A stretch of DNA of 56,635 nucleotides, taken from contig JAONJW010000015.1 of NCBI GenBank assembly GCA_028377305.1, positions 1 through 56,635 of the forward strand, read 5' to 3'. The position numbers and the translations under genes were made by a program. This document shows, piece after piece, positions 8,635 through 17,038 of this stretch (position 1 is the first letter of the stretch; the number at the start of each line of letters is the position of its first letter). The DNA comes from Prolixibacteraceae bacterium (GTDB lineage: Bacteria; Bacteroidota; Bacteroidia; Bacteroidales; Prolixibacteraceae). The notes below the pieces were generated by a model. That model worked only from the letters and a program-made list of their open reading frames with translations, was not told the origin of the DNA and made no database searches.

Positions 8635-9663
8635 ATGGATATTCAAACAGTGTATTTCTTACTAATAGGTGCCATTATTTCAGCCTATGCTATTTTAGAT
8701 GGATACGATCTAGGAGTGGGGGTGATTCACCCTTTTCTTAAGAATGAGAAACAGAGAGCGATAGCTATTGAAGCCATTGCCCCATTTTGGGATGGGAATG
8801 AGGTGTGGATTGTTGTTGCTGGTGGAGGATTAATAGCAGGTTTTCCGGATGTGTATGCATCTGTTTTTTCTGGTTTCTATGTTCCGATGATACTCCTATT
8901 ATTTTGTTTAATATTTAGAGCAATATCTATCGAAAATAGAGGTCATGCAACCAAAAGAATATCAATATTGTTTTGGGATGCGGCATTTTCTGTTTCAAGT
9001 GTTTCTATTGCTTTTATTTTTGGACTGGTCGTAGGGAATCTTACTATTGGTGTGCCATTATTGGCTAATGGTAATTTTGATGGTGGGTTGTTGGTGCTAT
9101 TTAAACCTTATCCAATAATTGTTGGTGTATTGACGGTTGTGCTTTTAGCCATTCATGGGATTATATTTCTTTTAATTAAAGTGCCAGAAAATATGATATC
9201 AAGATTGAAGAGTATTCACCAAGGACTGATTATTACTTTCACTCTCTTGTTTGCTGTTTTGGGGGTTATCACTTATAAATACGTACCTAGTGCTTTCTTA
9301 AACTACTACTATTCGCCAATATTATTTGTCGTTCCTCTGCTGTTATTCCTTTTTCTATGGCTGGAATTTTATAGTGTCAAACACTCTCATTATAACGTCT
9401 CTTTACTGCATTCATCTATTACTATATGTCTTGTGTTAATGATCTTTGCAGCGAGCCTTTATCCAAATATAGTGGTCTCTTCTATCGATATTGAGTATAG
9501 TTTAAATATTTATAACGCCTCTTCTTCTTTGTTTACCTTGAAAATACTGTTAATCATTACGATGTTGGCTATTCCTGCGGTGATAGCCTATCTAATTACC
9601 CGTAAGAAGGTGTTTAGTGGAAGAATCGAAAGTACCCATTTCTATCAAAAGGAGGATCACTGA
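8635..9663 (+). CDS. cydB: Cytochrome bd oxidase subunit II
   Basis: The 342-residue polytopic membrane protein carries the family motifs ILDGYDLGVG (residues about 20-29) and FWDGNEVWIVVAGG near residue 50, whose acidic residues line the proton/haem pathway. Length is close to the usual 340-380. It is translated as the second gene of a two-gene operon with cydA and ends at a convergent terminator shared with korB. The enzyme lets an otherwise fermentative cell scavenge low oxygen. No cydC/cydD exporter is present here. Confidence 0.94.
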   Translation: MDIQTVYFLLIGAIISAYAILDGYDLGVGVIHPFLKNEKQRAIAIEAIAPFWDGNEVWIVVAGGGLIAGFPDVYASVFSGFYVPMILLLFCLIFRAISIENRGHATKRISILFWDAAFSVSSVSIAFIFGLVVGNLTIGVPLLANGNFDGGLLVLFKPYPIIVGVLTVVLLAIHGIIFLLIKVPENMISRLKSIHQGLIITFTLLFAVLGVITYKYVPSAFLNYYYSPILFVVPLLLFLFLWLEFYSVKHSHYNVSLLHSSITICLVLMIFAASLYPNIVVSSIDIEYSLNIYNASSSLFTLKILLIITMLAIPAVIAYLITRKKVFSGRIESTHFYQKEDH

Positions 9664-9676
9664 TCATGAGAAAAAG

Positions 9677-9708
9677 AATCCCCCTATGAATTGAATCATA
9701 GGGGGATT
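9677..9708. terminator. Bidirectional terminator between cydB and korB
   Basis: A perfect 13-base stem (AATCCCCCTATGA, TCATAGGGGGATT) with a 6-base loop and A/T-rich flanks on both sides sits between convergent stop codons. Confidence 0.85.
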
Positions 9709-9728
9709 AATATTTAAAAATAGTGTAA

Positions 9729-10751
9729 TTACTTCACTTCCCATGTGTTTCCTGAGAATAAAAGATCTTCTACACATTTTATTTTTGAATTTTCCTTCAC
9801 TTCTTCGATTTGTGCTTCCATACACTGGTCGTATACCAAATCTTTTACTTTACGGATTACTCCGAAAGCAACAGGGAATTTTGGTAGTTTCATATCAATA
9901 AGTTGTTGGTGGATGAAACCATCAACATCTCCTGCCTCGTGTATGAGTATGTCATCCAGAGTAACGCCATTTTCACCAATTACAGCTACTTCAAGTTTCC
10001 CTTTTTTATTGAAAACAATACCTTTGTTGTTGTCTTTACCAAACAACATTGGTTTTCCGTCTTCAAGGTGTAATTGACGATCTTCTCTATGTTTTGGATC
10101 TGTGATTTCGGTGTGAATGTTGTGGTTGTAGATAACACAATTCTGCAGTACCTCTACTACAGATGTCCCCTTGTGTTTTGCAGCTTCAACAAATACATCG
10201 TGACTCTTTTTCACATTACCATCAATGGCACGAGCAAAGAAGGTTCCTCTTGATCCTAATACCAATTTACCTGGAGTAAATGGGTCTTCAACAGTTCCAA
10301 AAGGGGAAGTTTTCGTTACTTTTCCTCGGTCACATGTAGGTGAGTATTGTCCTTTGGTTAGACCGTAAATCTTGTTATTGAATAGAATAACATTAATATC
10401 GATATTACGACGCACCATATGAATAAAGTGGTTTCCTCCAATCGCTAGGGCATCCCCGTCACCAGTAATTTCCCAAACTGAAAGATCTGGGTTCGCACTC
10501 TTTAATCCAGAAGCAACTGCTGCTGCTCTACCATGAATCGTATGGAAACCATATGTGTTCATATAGTATGGAAAGCGTGACGAACATCCAATACCTGAAA
10601 TCACTGCATATTTCTCAATCGGAATAGCAAGAGTAACCATAGCTTTCTGTACTGCATTGATGATGGCATGGTCACCACATCCTGGACACCAACGAATCTC
10701 GTTTGGTGACTTTAAATCTTTAATCGTATATTGAGTTGAATTTTCTAACAT
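9729..10751 (-). CDS. korB: 2-oxoacid:ferredoxin oxidoreductase subunit beta
   Basis: The 340-residue subunit binds thiamine diphosphate. It has WCPGCGDHAI near residue 21, with CxxC iron-sulfur ligands, and GDGDALAIGGNHFIH near residue 97, the GDGD...N TPP/Mg site. With KorA it oxidatively decarboxylates 2-oxoglutarate (or a related 2-oxoacid) to acyl-CoA, CO2 and reduced ferredoxin. Its start overlaps the korA stop by 7 bases, indicating translational coupling. Substrate is inferred from the Bacteroidota two-subunit arrangement; pyruvate or branched-chain acids are not excluded. Confidence 0.9.
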   Translation of the reverse strand: MLENSTQYTIKDLKSPNEIRWCPGCGDHAIINAVQKAMVTLAIPIEKYAVISGIGCSSRFPYYMNTYGFHTIHGRAAAVASGLKSANPDLSVWEITGDGDALAIGGNHFIHMVRRNIDINVILFNNKIYGLTKGQYSPTCDRGKVTKTSPFGTVEDPFTPGKLVLGSRGTFFARAIDGNVKKSHDVFVEAAKHKGTSVVEVLQNCVIYNHNIHTEITDPKHREDRQLHLEDGKPMLFGKDNNKGIVFNKKGKLEVAVIGENGVTLDDILIHEAGDVDGFIHQQLIDMKLPKFPVAFGVIRKVKDLVYDQCMEAQIEEVKENSKIKCVEDLLFSGNTWEVK

Positions 10752-12601
10752 GACAATGACCCTTTCATCTCTTTTTGTACACGTGATTTAATTTCATCAT
10801 TTGTAAATGGCAAGCCCTGAAGCTTGTTCATTTGAGCATAGTTAAATTGAGGGAATTGATCTCTCAAGTATAATGCAAATTGTCCACTGTTCAATTCACA
10901 AACAATGATCTTTTGGTATTTAGAGAATATTTGTTCTGTATTTTGAGGTAGTGGTTGAATGTAGTTAAAGTGAGCCAATGAAACATCTATACCTTCGGCT
11001 CTCAACTCTCTAGCACTACTTAATAAATGACCATGAGTCCCTCCCCATCCAACAAGTAGTATTTCTCCTCCTTCTGGGTTGCCATAAACATCAATGTCAG
11101 GAATCATATCTGCAACACGAGCAACTTTCTCTGCACGAATATCACACATCTTTTGGTGATTTGCAGGGTCGTGACTCACATTGCCATCTTCTCCTTTTTC
11201 TAAACCACCTATTCGGTGCTCGAATCCTTTCATTCCTGGATATGCCCATTCTCTTGCAAGGGTCTCAGCATCTCTCTTATATGGCTTGTAATTTTCTACA
11301 TCATGAGCGTGTGCAGGATTGATTTCTGGAAGTTCAGACATCCTAGGAAGTCTCATTGGTTGACTTCCATTCCCTAAAAATCCATCTGTCAATAGAATAA
11401 CAGGTGTCATCCTTTCCATTGCAATCTTACTTGCCATATATGCGTAGTAAAAGCAATCAGATGGGGAAGAAGCTGCCAATACAACCATCGGTGACTCACC
11501 ATTTCTACCATATAATGACTGAAGTAGATCTGATTGTTCCGTTTTGGTCGGTAGTCCAGTAGATGGTCCTCCACGTTGTACGTTGATAACAACAATTGGT
11601 AGTTCTGCGATCACTGCTAGTCCCATTGCCTCAGACTTAAGTGCTAGTCCAGGACCTGACGTCGAGGTAACCGCAAAGTGTCCTGCAAAAGAGGCTCCAA
11701 TAGTGGTACAAATACCCGCAATCTCATCTTCTGCTTGGAATGATTTAACCCCCAGGTCTTTACGTGCTGCCAACTCTTGAAGAACATCCGTTGCAGGAGT
11801 GATAGGATAAGAGCCTATAAACAACGGCTTCTTCGCTTTCTCTGCAGCAGCAAGAATACCCCATGCAGTAGCTTGATTTCCATGAACAGTTCTGTAAGTT
11901 CCTTTCTCAATTGGAGCAGGGTTGACTACATAACGAGGCGTCATATGTTGCATATTCATACCATAGTTAAAGCCATCATGTAAAACTTTTAGATTGGCTT
12001 CTACTACAGTTGGTTTTTTCGCGAATTTCTTCGTGATAAACGTCTCAATGTAATCTAAAGGACGATTAAACATCCAACATACTAGTCCTAAAGCGAACAT
12101 GTTTTTTGATCGTAGTACAGATTTATTGTCTAGACCAAATTCTTTCAAACTCTCTTTAGTTAAGTTAGAGATTGGAACTGCGATCTTTCTATAGTCGTGA
12201 AGAGACAACTCCTCAAAAGGATCGGTTGTTTTAAACTGAGCTTTTTGAAAGTTCTTTTCAGTAAAACTATCAGAATCATATATAATAGTTCCTTGTAGGC
12301 GAATGAACTTAGCATTCGCTTTTATTGCAGCAGGATTCATTGCAACAAGTACATGTGCTAAATCTCCCGGAGTGTTAATTTGGCTTGCACCAAAATGAAC
12401 TTGAAAACCAGATACACCTCCTACAGTTCCTTGTGGGGCTCTAATTTCTGATGGGAAATCAGGAAATGTTGAAATATCATTTCCATGTAAAGCAGATGCA
12501 TCTGAAAACAGTGTTCCTGTTAGCTGCATTCCATCTCCAGAGTCTCCAGAGAATCGGATTGCAACTTCGTCCAATTCTATAATTTTAGCTTCGGTAGACA
12601 T
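10745..12601 (-). CDS. korA: 2-oxoacid:ferredoxin oxidoreductase subunit alpha (gamma-alpha fusion)
   Basis: The 618-residue protein is a fusion. Residues about 10-195 are the gamma (CoA-binding) domain, starting VAIRFSGDSGDGMQLTG. Residues about 230-600 are the alpha/pyrimidine-binding and domain II parts, with GSYPITPATDVLQELA and SGPGLALKSEAMGLA. This layout is typical of KorA in Bacteroidota and Corynebacteria-type enzymes. It forms a heterotetramer with KorB in the cytoplasm and feeds the reductive or oxidative TCA branch using ferredoxin. It is first in the korAB operon and divergent from the carbonic anhydrase gene, with 220 bases between them. Confidence 0.92.
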   Translation of the reverse strand: MSTEAKIIELDEVAIRFSGDSGDGMQLTGTLFSDASALHGNDISTFPDFPSEIRAPQGTVGGVSGFQVHFGASQINTPGDLAHVLVAMNPAAIKANAKFIRLQGTIIYDSDSFTEKNFQKAQFKTTDPFEELSLHDYRKIAVPISNLTKESLKEFGLDNKSVLRSKNMFALGLVCWMFNRPLDYIETFITKKFAKKPTVVEANLKVLHDGFNYGMNMQHMTPRYVVNPAPIEKGTYRTVHGNQATAWGILAAAEKAKKPLFIGSYPITPATDVLQELAARKDLGVKSFQAEDEIAGICTTIGASFAGHFAVTSTSGPGLALKSEAMGLAVIAELPIVVINVQRGGPSTGLPTKTEQSDLLQSLYGRNGESPMVVLAASSPSDCFYYAYMASKIAMERMTPVILLTDGFLGNGSQPMRLPRMSELPEINPAHAHDVENYKPYKRDAETLAREWAYPGMKGFEHRIGGLEKGEDGNVSHDPANHQKMCDIRAEKVARVADMIPDIDVYGNPEGGEILLVGWGGTHGHLLSSARELRAEGIDVSLAHFNYIQPLPQNTEQIFSKYQKIIVCELNSGQFALYLRDQFPQFNYAQMNKLQGLPFTNDEIKSRVQKEMKGSLSC

Positions 12602-12787
12602 AATTGGATATTTATTAAAAATTTTGGCTAATTGCCTATTAATTTTCCGTTATTAACATTGGTTTAGTGTCTATTTGGTATTTTTTACACTGAAACAATG
12701 TCAATATGTTCCTTTTTTGTGTAATACAAAGTTAAGTATAAATGTTAAATAATCGTTCTTTAAAAAGTCATGATTTAGAGAATTTCG

Positions 12788-12795
12788 TAGATTTG
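12788..12795 (+). promoter_or_regulatory. Possible -7 box for the gamma-carbonic anhydrase gene
   Basis: TAGATTTG matches the TAnnTTTG consensus and lies 26 bases before the start codon. No good -33 TTG element is visible. Confidence 0.4.
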
Positions 12796-12821
12796 TAATC
12801 AATTTATAAACATTATACATT

Positions 12822-13346
12822 ATGACTTTATTAAGAACGCTCAAAGGTAAAACACCTAAAATTGGAAAAACCTGTTTTTTGGCAGAAACCGCAACAATTA
12901 TTGGAGATGTAGAGATGGGAGATGGATGTAGTATATGGTATGGTGCAGTCTTAAGAGGGGATGTTCATTCGATTCGCTTAGGCGATAATGTAAACGTTCA
13001 GGACAATGCAGTAATTCATGCTACTTATAAAAAATCACCAACGAACATTGGGAATAATGTATCTATAGCACATGGTGCCATTGTACATGGTTGTACTATC
13101 CATGACAATGTATTGATTGGGATGAATGCCGTGGTTTTAGATGATGCTGTGATTGAGTCAAATGCAATTGTTGCTGCTGGTGCAGTAGTGACTAAAGGTA
13201 CCGTTGTTAAGTCTGGATCTGTTTATGCTGGATCTCCGGCTAAAAAAATTAAGGAGTTGAGTCCAGCGTTGTTAGAAGGAGAAATCAACCGTATTGCCAA
13301 TAGTTATGCGATGTATGCGAGTTGGTATACAGAGGATGAGAAATAG
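12822..13346 (+). CDS. Gamma-carbonic anhydrase family protein (left-handed beta helix)
   Basis: The 174-residue protein is built of hexapeptide repeats, with [LIV]GxxxxI-type steps from residue about 20 to 140. It contains GAVLRGDVHSIRLGDNVNVQDN, the RGD...QDN core of the gamma-class. It also has metal-ligand His residues in NAVIHAT and IAHGAIVHGC. Trimers bind Zn2+, Fe2+ or Co2+ between subunits, and proven members hydrate CO2, but many family members (PaaY, YrdA, CaiE) have unclear roles. It is a single gene ending in a strong hairpin. Confidence 0.85.
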   Translation: MTLLRTLKGKTPKIGKTCFLAETATIIGDVEMGDGCSIWYGAVLRGDVHSIRLGDNVNVQDNAVIHATYKKSPTNIGNNVSIAHGAIVHGCTIHDNVLIGMNAVVLDDAVIESNAIVAAGAVVTKGTVVKSGSVYAGSPAKKIKELSPALLEGEINRIANSYAMYASWYTEDEK

Positions 13347-13362
13347 GAATTAAAAGGTTTTT

Positions 13363-13415
13363 ATTTTATGTAAATACTTAAAAAGGGAAAGCCGTTTTAA
13401 GTATTTACATAAAAT
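13363..13415. terminator. Terminator hairpin after gamma-carbonic anhydrase
   Basis: A perfect 21-base inverted repeat (13363-13383, 13395-13415) with an 11-base loop starts 17 bases after the stop codon. The stem is A/T-rich and lacks a long U-tract, so it may also stabilise the 3' end. Confidence 0.7.
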
Positions 13416-13854
13416 AGTCATTACACATATGGTATTAATTGTGTGGAATGACAACATAAACATATCGTTAGGTTCGTTATCGATAAATTACAAACTTCTT
13501 TTTATCTCTTGAATTGCACGTTATACGATGGTTATTTTAATCCTGAAGAAGATTTATACATCCCAAGGATAATGCTTAAGCAGCTACTGCTTGAATCATC
13601 ATAATTTGGGTTAAATAAAAGTCTCTAGGAAGCTTAAATAGCAGAAGTCGTTGATCTAAACACAACTTCATAGCTAGATCTGATAAAATGCAACGGATTG
13701 GATGCTGCAGCTCATTATGTCTTATATAAGAATTTCAAAGGCTTTTTTGATCTATTGTAAGCTGTGTCAACTATTGTGATGCATGATTGCATAAACATCA
13801 TCAGCCTTTGAAAAAGACTCCTGTAGTTTTTTTTTCTAAGTGGGATTAAAATGA
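13416..13854. other. Gene-free stretch, possible remnant DNA
   Basis: No intact gene is seen. Short frames on both strands (for example LYDGYFNPEEDLYIPR on plus near 13530) look protein-like but are quickly interrupted. I could not match them to a family. An imperfect inverted repeat, TTTCAAAGGCT near 13732 and AGCCTTTGAAA near 13802, flanks about 60 bases. Confidence 0.4.
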
Positions 13855-13895
13855 AAACTCACATTGTAATCATCAATGGATTATAATGTGAGTTT
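13855..13895. terminator. Hairpin downstream of the thioredoxin-like gene
   Basis: A 17-base stem with one G-T pair (AAACTCACATTGTAATC, GATTATAATGTGAGTTT) and a 7-base loop lies about 70 bases past the minus-strand stop codon. It is a plausible terminator for the arsR unit, though the U-tract is weak. Confidence 0.5.
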
Positions 13896-13963
13896 CTTGT
13901 ATATCAGTTAAGTACTGACAGTATAACACCATTCTATAGTGTTGGAGTTGGGAGTAAATATCT

Positions 13964-14368
13964 TTAAATAGATTCCAGGGTTTTAAGAAGAAGTTTTGCT
14001 AATTTATCAGGATGGTAATCTGCATATTGGAATGATTCATCTGTAAGATTAACTATTTTATCTCCTTTAATTACAAGAAGAGTTTGTCCTTCAATATGAT
14101 ATGCTTCCACGATATCCTTTGTATCTTTATTGTCAATGTTAATAGATTGAAAAGAGTAAGGTTTATGATTCATTTCGATCTCCATCTCTATATCCTTCTT
14201 TACTTCTTGTTCAATAGCTAAACATGTAGAGCATCTCTGTGTGAAATGGAAATAGAGGATCTCAATTTCATCTTCTACCTGATTTTCCTGACCCTGCAAA
14301 AGAACAGGGGCTAACAGTAAAACAAATAGAAGGCCAATTGTCGATAGGACTTTTTTCATATGTTTCAA
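13964..14368 (-). CDS. Secreted thioredoxin-like protein, ArsF-like
   Basis: The 134-residue protein has a signal peptide (hydrophobic residues about 8-25) and a thioredoxin-fold domain whose redox motif is QRCSTC (CxxC, residues about 50-53). The rest, with LLVIKGDKIVNLTDESFQY, resembles the family annotated as ArsF-like 'nitrophenyl compound nitroreductase subunit' proteins found beside ArsR regulators in Bacteroidota. A role in periplasmic thiol redox or arsenical handling is inferred from the neighbour, not proven. It lies 33 bases downstream of the arsR-type gene in the same orientation, so the two are likely one operon. No permease gene completes the cluster. Confidence 0.65.
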   Translation of the reverse strand: MKHMKKVLSTIGLLFVLLLAPVLLQGQENQVEDEIEILYFHFTQRCSTCLAIEQEVKKDIEMEIEMNHKPYSFQSINIDNKDTKDIVEAYHIEGQTLLVIKGDKIVNLTDESFQYADYHPDKLAKLLLKTLESI

Positions 14369-14401
14369 TTTAGATGTTGTATTGCCAGCAGAGCTAAAGT
14401 T

Positions 14402-14731
14402 CTATTTGAACATGTCTTCAAATAAAATCTTCGCTTTGTTCCAATTCTCTTTATTAATACAATATTTAATTCTAGGGGTTTGAATTTCTCCTTGTATTAA
14501 TCCCGCATTCTTAAGCTCTTTTAGGTGTTGTGATAGGGTCGATTTAGCGATGGGAAGTTCATCTGTTAAATCACCGCTATAACAGCAGCATAACTCATCT
14601 AGGCGTTTTAAAATATATACCCTTATAGGGTGTCCCAATGCTTTTGCAAATCGAGCAATTTGTTTTTGCTCTTCGGTAATATTACTGTCTATGTCCATTC
14701 TTATATGATTCCTTTCTGCAAAATTGGACAA
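14402..14731 (-). CDS. ArsR/SmtB-family transcriptional regulator
   Basis: The 109-residue winged-helix repressor has a helix-turn-helix SGDLTDELPIAKSTLSQHLKEL (residues about 51-72) preceded by LCCCYSGDL, a cluster of three cysteines at the usual ArsR metalloid-sensing position in alpha-3. Members repress their own operon until As(III), Sb(III) or another thiophilic metal binds. It is first in a two-gene unit with the thioredoxin-like gene. The first ATG (14731) gives a natural length; ATG 14698 (MDIDSN) is an alternative start. No palindromic operator was identified in the leader. Confidence 0.82.
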   Translation of the reverse strand: MSNFAERNHIRMDIDSNITEEQKQIARFAKALGHPIRVYILKRLDELCCCYSGDLTDELPIAKSTLSQHLKELKNAGLIQGEIQTPRIKYCINKENWNKAKILFEDMFK

Positions 14732-14847
14732 AAAAAGAGTAACATGAAAGAAAAAATATAATGAGAATCTTTTTTGTGATAGATATATGCATAAAATACT
14801 CTCTCTAACAATGTCTTTTAGATATATTTTAATAAAAGATTGCTGTT

Positions 14848-15745
14848 GTGCTTGTGGAGTTGATATATAGCAAGTTACGTGTTGCGAATATAGTGTTTAA
14901 ATATTGCACTGTATGGGTTCGTTATTTACATATTGTTGTGTTGTTGTTGTTTCATAATGATATGTACATATCTTTTGTGGCACTGTTTTTTTATCTTAGT
15001 CTGAAGGGATTCTTTTATTTGAAGTATTACTTTAGATAGAGGAAGCAGTGATAGGGGAGACATTAATTGTCTTGAAAATAATCATCGTCTTCCATACAGA
15101 GTATTCTTTGGATATTGATAATTGTAAGATGTTGATATGTAGTTTTATATGTGTGTTATGTGAATTATAAGTTTAGATAAAAGGAACTTGATGAGCTGTA
15201 TAGATGATCGATTCTTTCACCTTATTATTTACTATATAGTAGGGATGAGATTGGGTAAGGCAAACTATTTTGAATATAATGAGTATAATAAAAAGTTCTG
15301 TAAGTATATACTGCTAGTCTGCATTGCTTTATCTACTAGTTCATTGGCATTTACCCCTAGTGGAGTTGAATTTTCAATTTCCATCTATTTTCAGTATTCC
15401 TATGGTGTCAATATTGAGGGGGATAAAGGAATTCTTTATGAAGGAGTATGGATCTCATTATTGTCTTTGAAATGGTTTAAATATAAGGGTATGAAGTGGC
15501 AAAGACCACTTGTTCCTTATGGAAGAATGAGTCTAACAAACTACGTGTTCCAGTCTATATTGGGAATATTTATTTACTATCCAATGGGGCTTGGACTATA
15601 TAATAAGGTTGGTTCAACCGTGAGTGTTATTTTGGCATGGATAATATTTGTGTTACAATGTTTATTTAGTTGATGGTGATTGAGAAGATATAATCAGGGA
15701 CCATTAGAATATGTTTGGAAGAAACTCATATGGATTAATGCTTAA
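14848..15745 (+). pseudogene. Decayed DUF418-family membrane protein gene
   Basis: Two pieces of one gene are recognisable. The C-terminal half (15188-15745) contains LVPYGRMSLTNYVFQS and then, after the frame closes with TGA at 15671, continues W, TGA, LRRYNQGPLEYVWKKL. That is the conserved end of DUF418 proteins, interrupted by two in-frame TGA codons (15671 and 15677). An upstream fragment (14848-15039) with VVLLLFHNDMYISF resembles the HNDI-L-Y region of the N-terminal half. The section between them and the start region are lost or scrambled. An intact member has about 380-420 residues and 8-10 membrane helices, with no known function. Confidence 0.7.
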
Positions 15746-15773
15746 TGGTCGTGATAACGTGAAAAAATAGATT

Positions 15774-15807
15774 CGTCTTCCCCATAATTTAGGGTATGGG
15801 GAAGACG
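15774..15807 (-). terminator. Terminator of the BspA-like LRR gene
   Basis: A perfect 13-base stem (CGTCTTCCCCATA, TATGGGGAAGACG) with an 8-base loop lies just after the minus-strand stop. It is followed on that strand by a short T-rich stretch (AATCTATTTTTTC). Confidence 0.8.
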
Positions 15808-15813
15808 ATCGCG

Positions 15814-16803
15814 TTATTTGGTTGAAAAAAGTAACTTAATGTCTGTCCAGTTATCTTCTTTGGTATAGGTAGTATTCTTTGGTATGATAATCAGGGAAAT
15901 ACCACTATCCTTAAATGCCTCTTCTCCCAATAAGGTTAAAGGGCTTTCAGTTCTTTTGATCTCTACCTTTCTTAAAGCCTGGCAATTCTCAAAAGCTTGT
16001 CCTTCTATGGTTAATAATGAGCTAGGAAGATTGATCTCTTTTAGCTTGACACAATCCTTAAAGGCAGCCCTGCCAATAGTTTTGAAATTGTCATGGAGTA
16101 TCACCTTCTCTAGGCTTTTACAGCCCTGAAAAACGGGACCCCATAAATGTTTAAGATTACTGTTTAATTTGATCTCTCGTAATGAGGTGCAGTTTTTGAA
16201 TGAAGCCCCTAAAACTATTTTAAGTTTATCGTTAAACTGAACTTCTTTAAGTTTGGTGCAATCTTGAAAAGCCCATTTGCCAATAAGATGCAGGTTTGCA
16301 TTAAAATGTACTTTTTCTAACTCAGAACAGCCCATAAAAGCCCAGGATTCTAGAGTTGTTAACTTCTTGTTGAATTGAATCTTTTTAAGGCTTGAGCATC
16401 CCCAGAATGCACCTCCATCAATCAATTCAAGGTTAAGGGGTAGTATTAGCTCTTCAAGGTTCATACATCCCTTAAAAGCCATATCTCCGATCTTTGTGAT
16501 TGAATCTGAAAAAGAGATGTTAGATAGTGCACTGATTCCTTCGAAGCAATAAGGTCGTATTTCTGTAAGCTCCGGATTATAAGAGAATTTTATTTGAAGA
16601 TTATTTGAAAGGTTTAGGTTAGATAAAAGGGGGGTGTTTTCTTTTCCCGAACCAACTGCCATTATTTGAAACTGATCAATGTTAGAAGGAATTGTACCGT
16701 TAAATTTCTTGCCTGTAAATTCAATGAGGTATACTCCTAACGTTGTATTAGAGGGGTCGATAAATGCGTAGCTCCATTCACCGTTGTTTGTAATATGTTC
16801 CAT
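15814..16803 (-). CDS. BspA-like leucine-rich-repeat protein (LRR_5)
   Basis: After an N-terminal region of about 75 residues, the protein is a run of roughly ten 23-residue LRR_5 repeats of the form I...AF-GC-SL-KI-[LF]...L. Examples are IDGGAFWGCSSLKKIQF and IGKWAFQDCTKLKEVQF. Such BspA-type repeats mediate protein binding or adhesion in Bacteroidota surface proteins. I chose ATG 16803 over ATG 16839 because the extra codons contain a minus-strand TATATTTG promoter-like box that would put the transcript start between them. No signal peptide or sorting domain is visible with either start, so the protein may be cytoplasmic or exported by an unrecognised route. Confidence 0.78.
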   Translation of the reverse strand: MEHITNNGEWSYAFIDPSNTTLGVYLIEFTGKKFNGTIPSNIDQFQIMAVGSGKENTPLLSNLNLSNNLQIKFSYNPELTEIRPYCFEGISALSNISFSDSITKIGDMAFKGCMNLEELILPLNLELIDGGAFWGCSSLKKIQFNKKLTTLESWAFMGCSELEKVHFNANLHLIGKWAFQDCTKLKEVQFNDKLKIVLGASFKNCTSLREIKLNSNLKHLWGPVFQGCKSLEKVILHDNFKTIGRAAFKDCVKLKEINLPSSLLTIEGQAFENCQALRKVEIKRTESPLTLLGEEAFKDSGISLIIIPKNTTYTKEDNWTDIKLLFSTK

Positions 16804-16964
16804 CGTTATTATTTGTTGTCCATATACAAATATAACCATTTTATCCTTTTTTTCTTTAATCGGTAAATGTTATGATTATAAAAACATAAGAGTGTTATAA
16901 AATAAGGTTAAATTGTGAAATTTATGAATAAACGACTCAGTCCTTCAGTTATTCTATATAAAAA

Positions 16965-16996
16965 AAGTGTCATAAACTAATAGGCTTATGACACTT
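16965..16996 (-). terminator. Terminator of the GH20 hexosaminidase gene
   Basis: A perfect 11-base stem (AAGTGTCATAA, TTATGACACTT) with a 10-base loop is followed on the minus strand by a run of T residues. It lies about 40 bases after the stop. Confidence 0.85.
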
Positions 16997-17038
16997 GATG
17001 TCTATCTTGCATCCAACTCTTAAATGCAACTTTAGTAT

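Noticed and set aside
15188-15745. TGA read as Trp (alternative genetic code or recoding), because TGA sits at Trp sites here and in the ISL3 relic
   Set aside because: Intact genes such as nfo and the HAD phosphatase end with TGA, so TGA is a normal stop; these are mutated relics.
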